64,000 nt of DNA, from contig NZ_BCBA01000012.1 in the NCBI RefSeq assembly GCF_001320245.1, forward strand, positions 1 to 64,000, in the 5' to 3' direction. The notes under the pieces are model-generated. The model ran no database searches and was not told where the DNA came from. It was given only the letters and a program-made list of their open reading frames with translations. The translations under genes were made by a program, and so were the position numbers. The stretch is from Pseudomonas sp. NBRC 111124 (GTDB taxonomy: Bacteria > Pseudomonadota > Gammaproteobacteria > Pseudomonadales > Pseudomonadaceae). Positions within the stretch are counted from its first letter, which is position 1. Every line of letters starts with the position of its first letter. Below, piece by piece: positions 15,168-23,126 of the stretch.

Positions 15168-16262
15168 TCAAGCCACAGCCTGCACCTCTGCCTTACCAGC
15201 CTCCAGCTCCCTCACCAACGGCAACACATGCTCCCCGAAGTACGCCACTTCCTCCTGGAAATGCAGGAACCCGGACAGAATCAGGTCCACACCCACCGCC
15301 TTCAACGCCACGATGCGTTCGGCGATCTGCCGTGGCGTGCCGATCAGGTTGGTTTTGAAACCATCGTTGTACTGCACCAAGTCCTCGAAGCTGGACTTGG
15401 CCCAGTTGCCTTCGCCCTCCGGGCTGGCGGAGCCGGCATGCTTCACTTCGTGCCCGAAAGCCTTCACCGCCTCGGGGTTGGCCTTGTCGATGATCTCCTG
15501 CAACACCGCCCGCGCCTGTTCCTCGGTATCGCGGGCAATGATGAAGGCATTCACCCCGATCTTTACCGAATGCCCGTTGGCAGCGGCCTTGGCACGGATG
15601 TCATCGACCTGCGCCTTGATCCCTTCAACCGTATTGCCATTGGTGAAGTACCAGTCCGACACCCGCGCCGCCATGTCCCGCGCCGCCCGCGAACTGCCGC
15701 CCTGGAAGATTTCCGGGTGCGGCTGCTGCAACGGCTTGGGCTTGAGGTTGTAGTTGCGAAAGCGATAGAAATCGCCGTTGAAAGTGAAGTTGTCTTCAGT
15801 CCAGATGCCCTTGAGGGCACGGATGAACTCCTCGGAGCGGCGATAGCGTTCGTCATGGTCCAGCCAAGGCTCACCAATCGCGTGGAACTCCCCCTTGAAC
15901 CAGCCCGACACCACGTTGATAGCGACACGGCCATTGGTGAAGTGGTCGATGCTCGCCAGTTGCTTGGCCGCCAGCGCCGGGTTCCAAGGGCCAGGCAGAA
16001 TGGCGGCGATGACCTTGAGCTTTTCGGTGGCTGCCAGCAACGCATGGCTGATGGTGACCGATTCGTGCTGGTTGTCCGCGCCGTAGCCTGCGGTGAAGCG
16101 GATTTGCGACAGGGCATAGTCGAAACCGGCCTGCTCGGCGATCTGCGCCAGCTTGCGGTTGTAGCCGATGTCCCAGCTGGTGCGCTGCTCGATGGTGCTG
16201 ACTACCAGGCCGCCACTGACATTGGGAACCCAATAGGCGAATTTGATCGGTTGCTGGCTCAT
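15168..16262 (-). CDS. sfnG: FMNH2-dependent dimethylsulfone monooxygenase
   Basis: A 364-residue bacterial luciferase-like monooxygenase. SfnG converts dimethylsulfone plus O2 and FMNH2 to methanesulfinate, part of sulfur scavenging from DMS/DMSO/DMSO2. The N-terminus (FAYWVPNVSGGLVVSTIEQR), HFTNGRVAINVVSGW and the GGSSRAARDMAA region are characteristic of the SfnG/SsuD group. The gene is monocistronic. A sigma-54 promoter lies 43-58 bases upstream (16305-16320), matching control by SfnR, a sigma-54 activator in P. putida. The reductase partner sfnF and the regulator sfnR are not in the window, so reduced FMN must come from elsewhere. Confidence 0.92.
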   Translation of the reverse strand: MSQQPIKFAYWVPNVSGGLVVSTIEQRTSWDIGYNRKLAQIAEQAGFDYALSQIRFTAGYGADNQHESVTISHALLAATEKLKVIAAILPGPWNPALAAKQLASIDHFTNGRVAINVVSGWFKGEFHAIGEPWLDHDERYRRSEEFIRALKGIWTEDNFTFNGDFYRFRNYNLKPKPLQQPHPEIFQGGSSRAARDMAARVSDWYFTNGNTVEGIKAQVDDIRAKAAANGHSVKIGVNAFIIARDTEEQARAVLQEIIDKANPEAVKAFGHEVKHAGSASPEGEGNWAKSSFEDLVQYNDGFKTNLIGTPRQIAERIVALKAVGVDLILSGFLHFQEEVAYFGEHVLPLVRELEAGKAEVQAVA

Positions 16263-16304
16263 GCGGGTGCTCCTTGGCAGGACTTGAGAGAGTCCAGGGA
16301 ACGG

Positions 16305-16320
16305 AGCAGCAACCGTGCCA
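16305..16320 (-). promoter_or_regulatory. sigma-54 (RpoN) -24/-12 promoter of sfnG
   Basis: On the minus strand the sequence is TGGCACGGTTGCTGCT. It has GG and GC dinucleotides exactly 12 bases apart, fitting the TGGCAC-N5-TTGC consensus with one change. Transcription would begin about 30 bases before the sfnG ATG. Confidence 0.85.
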
Positions 16321-16422
16321 GGGCATAAAGTGCTTTCAGCTCAACGAGATGACGAACAGGTTTGGGAGAGTTGCCTGCCTGCAGCAAGGCAAGCTGCTGA
16401 AACACTGTTAGCCAGCCAACAC

Positions 16423-17070
16423 CTACACCGCCAGCCGGGCCAAATGCTGCAAGGTATGGATTACCTTTTGATCCCTAACCTCCAGTACATCCGCTTGAAT
16501 CCGCGCGATGACAGACTTGAGCAACTCGGTCTGATTCATTTGGGTCTGCTCCTGCAGGGCCATGAAATCTTCTGCCATGTACGTGTTAACTTTCATCGAC
16601 AGACGACGGGTCGAAGTGGAAGGCGCCAACCCACGCTCGCGCCAATGCTGCTCCAGGCTCCGGATGAACGCTTCATGGGCAGGCTGCAACTGATCACTCT
16701 GGTGACTCTGCACCAGGAGCTGGAAGTAGTGAGCGAGGAACAGCTTGCGCAGATTTGCCCCAGCCTCGCAGCTGACCGCTTGCATGGCAGCATCCAGCAC
16801 ATCGAGGTAAACGGCGGGCAAACGCGCTTCGATGGATTTCAATTGTTGCTTGCGTGCCTCTCGAATGGCAGGCGTTGACTGCGGGGGAATGGCCACCACG
16901 GTATCGCACTGGTTGCATACGCCCACAAGAATATCCTTGGCGATACCCTGGCCATCACTGAACGGTACGTCCCGGCGGGCGTAGTGGGTGTGCACCACTG
17001 CCTGGCAATGCTCACAAAGTGCCTTGCCGGTCTCCCCTTCGAACAGGATCTTCATGATCGGGTTACTCAT
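16423..17070 (-). CDS. putative antitoxin: MqsA-like zinc finger plus ribbon-helix-helix-like C-terminus
   Basis: 215 residues. The N-terminus carries CEHC and, about 30 residues later, CNQC, with a RRDVPFSDGQGI segment between them. This resembles the zinc-binding toxin-interaction domain of MqsA. The middle (residues about 70-155) is helical. The C-terminal stretch RLSMKVNTYMAEDFMALQ, with NQTELLKSVIARIQADV following, has the beta-strand plus two-helix pattern of ribbon-helix-helix DNA-binding proteins, instead of MqsA's Xre-type HTH. ATG at 17070 overlaps the toxin stop (ATGA). A longer frame to 17127 lies inside the toxin gene and is rejected. Family assignment is by pattern only. Confidence 0.65.
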   Translation of the reverse strand: MSNPIMKILFEGETGKALCEHCQAVVHTHYARRDVPFSDGQGIAKDILVGVCNQCDTVVAIPPQSTPAIREARKQQLKSIEARLPAVYLDVLDAAMQAVSCEAGANLRKLFLAHYFQLLVQSHQSDQLQPAHEAFIRSLEQHWRERGLAPSTSTRRLSMKVNTYMAEDFMALQEQTQMNQTELLKSVIARIQADVLEVRDQKVIHTLQHLARLAV

Positions 17071-17360
17071 TGGTGAACACTGATGAACCAGGTGTCTGGT
17101 TCGATGAAGTAGAACTTGATGTACCACCCCAGCCGCTTGATCACATGGACTTCGATAGCAGCGACGCTGTGGTGAGGGCTGCTGCTGTGGTGCACTTCCT
17201 TGCAGGAACGGATGATGTCGGCAACCTCACTGGCAGAAAGGGCCCCTGAGGCCAGCAGGTTTTTCACTTCGATATCACCGCGGGAAACGTGCAGATAATT
17301 GCCTGATTCAAGAGCAGCAATCACTGCCCGCCTGGCCTTCCTGAAGCCGATTTCCATCAT
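17067..17360 (-). CDS. MqsR-like toxin of a type II toxin-antitoxin pair
   Basis: 97 residues, almost the length of E. coli MqsR (98), a RelE-fold mRNA interferase. An N-terminal basic segment (FRKARRAVIAALES) is followed by GDIEVKNLLASGALSASEVADII and a C-terminal strand pair (WYIKFYFIEPDTWFISVHQ), a layout like MqsR. Identity is low, so the enzymatic assignment is tentative. AGGA lies 7 bases before the ATG. It is the first gene and overlaps the antitoxin start by 4 bases, toxin-first as in mqsRA. An inverted repeat at 17374-17389 is a likely operator. Confidence 0.6.
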   Translation of the reverse strand: MMEIGFRKARRAVIAALESGNYLHVSRGDIEVKNLLASGALSASEVADIIRSCKEVHHSSSPHHSVAAIEVHVIKRLGWYIKFYFIEPDTWFISVHQ

Positions 17361-17373
17361 TCATTCCTACCAA

Positions 17374-17389
17374 TACGAAAATCATCGTA
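17374..17389. promoter_or_regulatory. inverted repeat, candidate operator of the toxin-antitoxin pair
   Basis: TACGA-AAATCA-TCGTA lies 14 bases upstream of the toxin start, within the expected promoter. Antitoxins normally bind such a site for autorepression. The repeat is seen; binding is inferred. Confidence 0.5.
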
Positions 17390-17572
17390 CAAAACCCGAG
17401 TCGATGCCACCCCTGTTACTCCGAGGCGACCAACGGCGCCTCGACCAGGCAGTGAAGTGAATTCGGAATACCGGATGAACTATGGGCGTTTTGCTCAAGC
17501 GACGGCGCGCAGCAATGTAACCGTCGCTTTCAGGGCTTTGCGCAATGTTTCGAATGCCGCTGTGACGTGGCT

Positions 17573-17860
17573 TCAGTTGCTCTTGAGCACGCCCAGGTGC
17601 GCATCGTCCATCAGTGCCTTGGCCATCTCGCACAGGTAGTGCGAGGCCCAGACCAGCGCGGGTTCGTCGTCCATCACGCCGATGAAGGAGGCGCGGCGCG
17701 AGCAGTCCATCAGTACAGAGGCCTGCGCCATAGCGTGGTCGCAGCAGTTGCCGGGTTCGACCCGGAACAGGCGTTTGCCTTTGGCCACGCCTTCCAGGCA
17801 GGTGGCCGAGCCGACGGTGACGCCAAGCCTACTGGTTGCTTCGGGGAGTTCCTTGTCCAT
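17573..17860 (-). CDS. DUF3077-like small protein
   Basis: 95 residues; the pattern LFRVEPGNCCDHAMAQASVLMDC resembles the DUF3077 family, small Pseudomonas proteins often present in several copies. No signal or membrane segment is seen. ATG at 17860 is chosen, with GAGGA about 9 bases upstream; a TTG lies two codons earlier. Function unknown. The upstream side is bounded by a REP pair. Confidence 0.65.
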   Translation of the reverse strand: MDKELPEATSRLGVTVGSATCLEGVAKGKRLFRVEPGNCCDHAMAQASVLMDCSRRASFIGVMDDEPALVWASHYLCEMAKALMDDAHLGVLKSN

Positions 17861-17890
17861 TCTCAATCCTCTTCATTTGCTGAGGCTGAT

Positions 17891-17996
17891 GGCCTCTTCG
17901 CGGGTGAACCCGCTCCCACAGGTACTCTGTCGGGCCTAAGCCTTGCGCAGAATCAAGACCTTGCGCGATCCCTGTGGGAGCGGGTTTACCCGCGAA
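17891..17996. repeat. inverted REP pair, GGGAGCGGG/TTTACCCGCG class
   Basis: Two inverted units: TTCGCGGGTGAACCCGCTCC near 17896 and GGGAGCGGGTTTACCCGCGA ending at 17995. They are separated by about 60 bases and lie between two small genes. Confidence 0.85.
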
Positions 17997-18051
17997 TGCA
18001 ATTGCCCAGGCAACACCTCTATCCGAGCCATCAGCCGAATGAGCCAACACC

Positions 18052-18315
18052 TCAGTGCAGCGTGTGCACCTGCCGCGGCCGCTTCAACTGCACCTGCGCA
18101 ATCGCCGACTCCAGCAACGTGCGAACTGCCTCCATCTCATGAATCATCGAGAGGGTCATGACGGTGGCGGGTGACTTGGGTAGCGTGGTGACGGCCTGCT
18201 GGGCCACGGCCAAGCCGCAGAGCAGGTACTCGGTGGCCTCGACCAGGGTGTCTTCGAGGTAATGGGATGCATCAGGGGTGAAGGGTGGATCAGGCACAAT
18301 CTTGAGCATGGTCAT
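18052..18315 (-). CDS. small conserved Pseudomonas protein, unknown function
   Basis: 87 residues beginning MTMLKIVPDPPF; such small proteins with a KIVPDPP opening and an EDTLVEATEYLLCGL segment recur in P. putida genomes. There is no signal peptide. ATG at 18315 or 18309 is possible, with CTCGAG-like purines just upstream. It shares size and style with the neighbouring DUF3077-like gene, and the two may be related paralogues. Function unknown. Confidence 0.6.
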   Translation of the reverse strand: MTMLKIVPDPPFTPDASHYLEDTLVEATEYLLCGLAVAQQAVTTLPKSPATVMTLSMIHEMEAVRTLLESAIAQVQLKRPRQVHTLH

Positions 18316-18764
18316 ATCTCGAGGCGTTGTGAGAGAAACCACTGCCCATCGCTTGCAGAGAAATGGGTGGCGGCTGCATACGGGCCTGCAAGACCGAGGC
18401 CTCGAGAATTCCCGGCTGACCATAAGGTCACCCGTACGCAGCCACCATAGAACACGGTGAGTACACATTCTGAGGCTTCGACAGGCTTGCAGACCCGGCC
18501 GTTGTATTTGCAACGGCACCGCCAGACTAGGTAGCTAAAACTTCCACCGCAATGCCCCAAAGACTGATTCAGACGCGTCCTACAAGCCAGAGGAAAAATC
18601 TGTTTCTTCTTTTGTAGGAGCCACCCACTTTCGGCATTTTCGTAATGCTTTGTTAAGATTCTTTCCATCTTTCATTAACGTAATTTTCACGTTCCACGCT
18701 CTAGCCTCTCTGCCTTTCCGGCAGCCCACCCTCCTGGTTGCCGCCATGGTTCTACGAGGCACAC
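18316..18764. other. 449-bp divergent intergenic region before cptA
   Basis: It contains no convincing coding frame. It is AT-richer near 18600-18700 and includes a GTTAA ... TTAAC inverted repeat (18652-18679) and a ColR-like site (18675-18690). It should hold promoters for the small gene on the left and for cptA on the right. Confidence 0.5.
18675..18690 (+). promoter_or_regulatory. possible ColR-type regulator box upstream of cptA
   Basis: TTAACGTAATTTTCAC resembles the P. putida ColR consensus as I recall it (YYNASNNYTTTTTCAC), with mismatches at positions 8 and 9. Genes for phosphoethanolamine transferases are known ColRS targets. The match is partial and the function inferred. Confidence 0.35.
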
Positions 18765-20522
18765 GTGGCAAACACTGCATCCCCATCCGCGCCCAAGCGC
18801 GTGGACTGGGCCGGCCTGGGCTGGCTCCTGCTGTTCTTCTGGTATTTCTCCGGCGTCACCCAGGCGCTGCTGCTGTTCAGCGGCACCACCGGTTTCGCCG
18901 GTTTCCGCGATGCGCTGTTCCTCAGCACCCTGTGGTTCGTCCCGGTTCTGCTGCTGCCCCGCATTACCCGCACCGTCGCCGCCGTCATCGGCGTGGTGCT
19001 GTGGGCTGCCTCGCTGGTGGGCTTGAGCTACTTCGGCATCTACCACCAGGAATTCTCGCAAAGCGTCATCTTCGTGATGTTCGAGTCGAACACCGCCGAA
19101 GCGGGCGAATACTTCAGCCAGTACTTCAGCGTTGGCCTGATGCTCGGCCTGCTGGCCTACACCGTGGGCGCCGTACTGCTGTGGACCCGCGTGCGCCCGG
19201 TCACCCTGCGCCTGCGCAGCCGCATCCCGCTGGTGGTGCTGTTGCTGGTGGCCAACCTGGTGCTGCCGTTCTACAAGCAGATGGTCACCCAAGAGCGCAA
19301 CTTCGCCGACGCGGTGGAGAAAGTGCAGCAGCGCATGGAACCTGCCGTGCCCTGGCAGTTGGTGGTCGGCTACCGCCAATACCTGCAGCAGCTGAACAAC
19401 ATGCAGAACCTGCTGGCCCAGAACGCCGCCCTGCCCCCGCTGCAAAACCTCCAGGACAGCAGCGGCGAAGCCCCGCGCACCCTGGTGCTGGTGCTCGGTG
19501 AGTCGACCACCCGCGAACACATGCACCTGTACGGCTACAACCGCGACACCACTCCCAACCTGGATGCACTGGCCGCCGCCGACAAGAGCCTGAGCGTGTT
19601 TCAGAACGTGGTCACCCCGCGCCCGTACACCATCGAGGTGATGCAGCAGATCCTCACCTTCGGTGACGAAGAACACCCCGACCGCTTCCTCACCGAGCCG
19701 TCGCTGATGAACCTGATGAAACAGGCGGGCTACAAGACCTTCTGGATCACCAACCAGCAGACCATGACCAAGCGCAACACCATGCTCACCACCTTCTCGC
19801 AGCAGACGGACGAGCCGGTGTACTTGAACAACCAGCGCAACCAGAACGCCAGCCAGTACGACGAAGTGGTGCTGCCGCCGTTCGAGAAGGCCCTGAAGGA
19901 CCCGGCGCCGAAGAAGTTCATCATCGTCCACCTGCTGGGCACGCACATGGACTACCGGTACCGCTACCCGGATGCGTATCAGCACTTCACCGACCGCAAG
20001 GGTGCGCCGGATGCACTGACCGATGAACAGGTTGAAACCTACAACTTCTACGACAACGCCGTGCGCTACAACGACTTCGTAGTGTCCAGCCTGATCAAGC
20101 AGTACTCGGCAACCACGCCCAACGGCTTCCTGATGTACCTGTCCGACCATGGCGAAGACGTGTACAGCTCCGGCAACCACGACCGCCTGGGCCGCAACGA
20201 AGGCGCGCCGACCCGGCCGATGTACACCGTGCCGTTCCTGCTGTGGACGTCACCAAGCTGGCAGGCCGAACACCCACGGGACCTGCAGTCGATGACCAAC
20301 CGTTCCTACAGCAGCTCGCACCTGATTCATACGCTGTCGGACCTGGCAGGCTTGAGCTACGACAGGTACGAGCCAGCCAAGAGCCTGGTGAGCGCGCAGT
20401 TCACGCCAATGCCGCGCTGGATTGGCGACCCTTACCGCAAGGATGGGCTGCATGAATTCGACCAGCTGCCGCAGGACAAGCCGGAGCAGACTCAACAGAC
20501 TGCGGCCAATTCGCAGCCGTAA
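18765..20522 (+). CDS. cptA: CptA/EptA-type phosphoethanolamine transferase
   Basis: 585 residues. Four to five N-terminal transmembrane helices precede a periplasmic sulfatase-fold catalytic domain. GESTTREHMHLYGYNRDTTPN contains the Thr nucleophile and a metal-binding Glu; YLSDHGEDV and the GNHDRLGRNEGAPTRP segment supply further metal ligands. The enzyme adds phosphoethanolamine to lipopolysaccharide core or lipid A. A GTG start at 18765 is chosen, with GAGG 6 bases upstream; an upstream TTG has no ribosome site. It is followed by a strong terminator, so it is monocistronic. Confidence 0.88.
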   Translation: MANTASPSAPKRVDWAGLGWLLLFFWYFSGVTQALLLFSGTTGFAGFRDALFLSTLWFVPVLLLPRITRTVAAVIGVVLWAASLVGLSYFGIYHQEFSQSVIFVMFESNTAEAGEYFSQYFSVGLMLGLLAYTVGAVLLWTRVRPVTLRLRSRIPLVVLLLVANLVLPFYKQMVTQERNFADAVEKVQQRMEPAVPWQLVVGYRQYLQQLNNMQNLLAQNAALPPLQNLQDSSGEAPRTLVLVLGESTTREHMHLYGYNRDTTPNLDALAAADKSLSVFQNVVTPRPYTIEVMQQILTFGDEEHPDRFLTEPSLMNLMKQAGYKTFWITNQQTMTKRNTMLTTFSQQTDEPVYLNNQRNQNASQYDEVVLPPFEKALKDPAPKKFIIVHLLGTHMDYRYRYPDAYQHFTDRKGAPDALTDEQVETYNFYDNAVRYNDFVVSSLIKQYSATTPNGFLMYLSDHGEDVYSSGNHDRLGRNEGAPTRPMYTVPFLLWTSPSWQAEHPRDLQSMTNRSYSSSHLIHTLSDLAGLSYDRYEPAKSLVSAQFTPMPRWIGDPYRKDGLHEFDQLPQDKPEQTQQTAANSQP

Positions 20523-20551
20523 CGAGCGGACGGATACCCACCGCTCTGAAG

Positions 20552-20592
20552 GCCGATGGCGAGCTCCCTGATCACGCCATCGGCTTTTTCTT
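20552..20592 (+). terminator. intrinsic terminator after cptA
   Basis: A perfect 10-bp stem (GCCGATGGCG/CGCCATCGGC) is followed directly by TTTTTCTTT, a classic rho-independent terminator 30 bases after the cptA stop. Confidence 0.92.
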
Positions 20593-20672
20593 TACCGGTT
20601 TGCTGCGCAATGCACGCAAGCAGCTTTACTTGAATCCATACAGCGTCTGAACGCACGGCAGGGCAACACACC

Positions 20673-21275
20673 ATGGGCGAAATCGAAACATTCAACCGCT
20701 CCCTCTTCCTGCTGATCAATGCCGGCAGTGACACGCCCCACGGGGTGATCCTGCTCGCCATTGGTATTGCCAAGGGGCTGATCTTTCTGCTTCCCGTATT
20801 GTTGCTGGGCTTCTGGTTGTGGGGGCACCGTGGAGAACGCAGGCTGGTGCTCAAGGCGACGCTGATTACAGTGATTGCGTTGGTCGTCAGTCAGGTGATC
20901 GGCGCGGTCTGGCCGCATCCACGGCCGTTCATGATCGGGTTGGGGCATACGTGGATGCTGCACGCACCTGATTCGTCTTTCCCTAGCGACCACATGACAG
21001 TCTTCGGCTGCATCGGCTTGACCTTGCTGCTGGATGGTTTGTCGGGCTGGGGCCTGATCATTCTGCTGACCGGGCTCAGTGTCGCCTGGGCGCGGGTCTT
21101 CCTGGGCGTGCACTTCCCGCTCGACATGGTGGGAGGGATGGTCGTTTCGTTCCTGGTTTACTCGGGGTTCTCGCCCATCTGGCGACGTATCGGCCAGCCA
21201 TTCACTGGCCTGGCGGAGCGGTGCTATCGCAGCCTGATGGCGGTGCCGATCAGGGCGGGTTGGTTGCGGGGGTGA
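20673..21275 (+). CDS. PAP2-family phosphatase, BcrC-like undecaprenyl-diphosphatase
   Basis: 200 residues with about five transmembrane helices. Acid phosphatase motifs are PHPRPF, SFPSDHM and ARVFLGVHFPLDMVGG, in the correct order for membrane PAP2 enzymes of the BcrC/YbjG type. These recycle undecaprenyl pyrophosphate for cell wall synthesis. The motif-1 Lys is not where the canonical KX6RP pattern would put it, so specificity is uncertain. It lies downstream of cptA but after a terminator. Confidence 0.8.
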   Translation: MGEIETFNRSLFLLINAGSDTPHGVILLAIGIAKGLIFLLPVLLLGFWLWGHRGERRLVLKATLITVIALVVSQVIGAVWPHPRPFMIGLGHTWMLHAPDSSFPSDHMTVFGCIGLTLLLDGLSGWGLIILLTGLSVAWARVFLGVHFPLDMVGGMVVSFLVYSGFSPIWRRIGQPFTGLAERCYRSLMAVPIRAGWLRG

Positions 21276-21335
21276 AATGCAACCGAGATTACATCGCCAT
21301 CCTGGCAATGGGCAGGCCCGCCCGGCCACTTCGCA

Positions 21336-22142
21336 TCAATGCTGCGCGGCTTTCTTACGCTCCACCTCATCAGCGTAAGCCAACCCAAGGGGGTCGAGGC
21401 AGTCACCTGTCAGGGCCAGCATCTTCTTGTAATGCTCGCGCAACATCGACGTTTTCGGGTCCCCCTTGACCGCCAGCAGATAATGGGCGTCGGCTCGGTA
21501 CTGGTCCAGCTCCAGCAGCACCGGCGCCATGCTCTCAGTTAGCGCGCCCAGCGGCCGCTGTGTATGCAACTCTGGGCGCTTGAACGGCTTGAAGCAAAAT
21601 GAGTTCAAGGCCGGCAGTGGGTATTCCCGCGCAAAAGGGTCAGGCTTGTCCAGCGCCGCCTGCAGCTGCTCACGCATGCGCAGCAACTGCGGGTCGTCGA
21701 ACTGAAAGCGCATGGAAGCTCGGTCGCAGTCACGCAATACCGCTACCGCACCTGCAAGCAGGCCTTGATCGGCTGCGAGCTGGTAGAGCGCGCAGGCCTG
21801 GGCATGCTTGGCCTCATAATGCCCAGACTGCAGCGTCTTGCGACGCTCCTCCATGTTGCCGAGCAGGTAGGTGGCAACGGCATGGCCACCGTCGCTAGCC
21901 TTATGCAGTTCGGCTTCGAAGGCGGCCAGTTTGCCCTCCAGATCCGCCGCGGCCTCTATCATGATCTGCTTGTCCAGCTGGCCGTTCTTCTCCTGCTCCA
22001 CCAGCCGGTCAAGCCAGTGCTCGTTGGCCTGAGCCATTTGCATGGCGCGCTGATACACCGCCTCGGTTTCGGCGCTGGGGGCAGCCTGGGCCGTGGCGCC
22101 CAGCGCGAGGCCGAGCACCAGGGTCGGAAGTTTGAAGAGCAC
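21336..22142 (-). CDS. secreted hypothetical protein with Sel1-like stretches
   Basis: 268 residues with a signal peptide (FKLPTLVLGLALGATAQA, cut after AQA). The mature part is helical and contains weak Sel1-like units such as ASDGGHAVATYLLGNM and ACALYQLAADQGLLAGA. A GTG start at 22142 is chosen: GAGGA lies 6 bases before it and it places the signal peptide at the N-terminus. No catalytic motif is seen. Probably periplasmic; function unknown. Confidence 0.6.
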   Translation of the reverse strand: MLFKLPTLVLGLALGATAQAAPSAETEAVYQRAMQMAQANEHWLDRLVEQEKNGQLDKQIMIEAAADLEGKLAAFEAELHKASDGGHAVATYLLGNMEERRKTLQSGHYEAKHAQACALYQLAADQGLLAGAVAVLRDCDRASMRFQFDDPQLLRMREQLQAALDKPDPFAREYPLPALNSFCFKPFKRPELHTQRPLGALTESMAPVLLELDQYRADAHYLLAVKGDPKTSMLREHYKKMLALTGDCLDPLGLAYADEVERKKAAQH

Positions 22143-22299
22143 GTGAAATCCTCGTTGATAACGGGCGAACGCCCGGCACGCTTGGTAAACCAAGGCAAAC
22201 TCTATCTCAAGGCCGATCTGCGCGGACTGACTGACCGCGCCACCGGCCCCGATCGTTGCCCCAACCCACAATGTCACTCAGGAGCAACGCATCAACACA

Positions 22300-22959
22300 T
22301 CAAAACGACTCAACAGGCCTCTTGGACTCAGCCAGAACCTTATTCGCCTCTAACCGAGGAAACGTAAACCGAATAATTATCCCCGCATCCGCACCTTGCC
22401 CAGCCATCACCAACTCAGCGGAGCGAATATTCTCTGGTGCAGTAGCCAACGCACTCACTGCATTGGTTTGCCCTTCAGCGCTCAGCCCTTCGAGAAAGGT
22501 GTAAGTCAGACTGCCGGATGCCAGGGCGACCTGCTCAAAATTGGAAATCTTCGTCGTCAGTTCTTCTTTGCTTCTCGAGTTTCTCGCAGTATCAAACACA
22601 TCCAGGATGGACTTTTCATCGTTCATGGAAACCAGCGTGAATGAGTTGGAAAGCCCTGCGATAGCTTTGGCATACGCGTTTTGATCAAACGGGCTGATCA
22701 GTGAAACCATCATCAGCTTGCCACCAGAGAAGATCAGCGCGACGGTGAATTTCTCTTCCAGGAAATCGACATCGTCGATACACCTCGCGGTCCCACCGAC
22801 GTCTTCGGAGCAGTCGTAGTAACCGGCAGCCTCAGTGAATTTTGCGAGCGGGGTTTGGTAGACGTAGTTCTTGAACAGCTTTTCTTCCGCCAAAGCCCCT
22901 TGAGCGGAGGCGAACAAGGCGCCGGCAACGAGAATGGATGACGCGACTTTCTTCAGCAT
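22300..22959 (-). CDS. periplasmic hypothetical protein
   Basis: 219 residues with a clear signal peptide (MLKKVASSILVAGALFASAQ, cleaved after ALA). Two Cys residues (YYDCSED, TARCIDD) could form a disulfide. I do not recognise the fold. Base composition is somewhat AT-richer than the neighbours. It runs in the same direction as the preceding secreted protein, about 160 bp apart. Confidence 0.6.
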   Translation of the reverse strand: MLKKVASSILVAGALFASAQGALAEEKLFKNYVYQTPLAKFTEAAGYYDCSEDVGGTARCIDDVDFLEEKFTVALIFSGGKLMMVSLISPFDQNAYAKAIAGLSNSFTLVSMNDEKSILDVFDTARNSRSKEELTTKISNFEQVALASGSLTYTFLEGLSAEGQTNAVSALATAPENIRSAELVMAGQGADAGIIIRFTFPRLEANKVLAESKRPVESF

Positions 22960-23126
22960 GGGGTCCCTTCCTAAGTCTGACTGATAGCCAGATGCTATCA
23001 GCCGATTGCATGGCTGTCTTGCTTAATCCCACACTGGATGAGGTGGTACGCCGGATATCTCTGAGCCCACCCGGTCATTCCTGATAAACTCCCCCCACCT
23101 CCCAGCCACACCGATTTTCTACACCA

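Noticed and set aside
17068..17127. Longer start (residues MVHQVLLH...) for the zinc-finger antitoxin
   Set aside because: It would lie inside the toxin gene in another frame; the ATG overlapping the toxin stop gives a standard coupled start.
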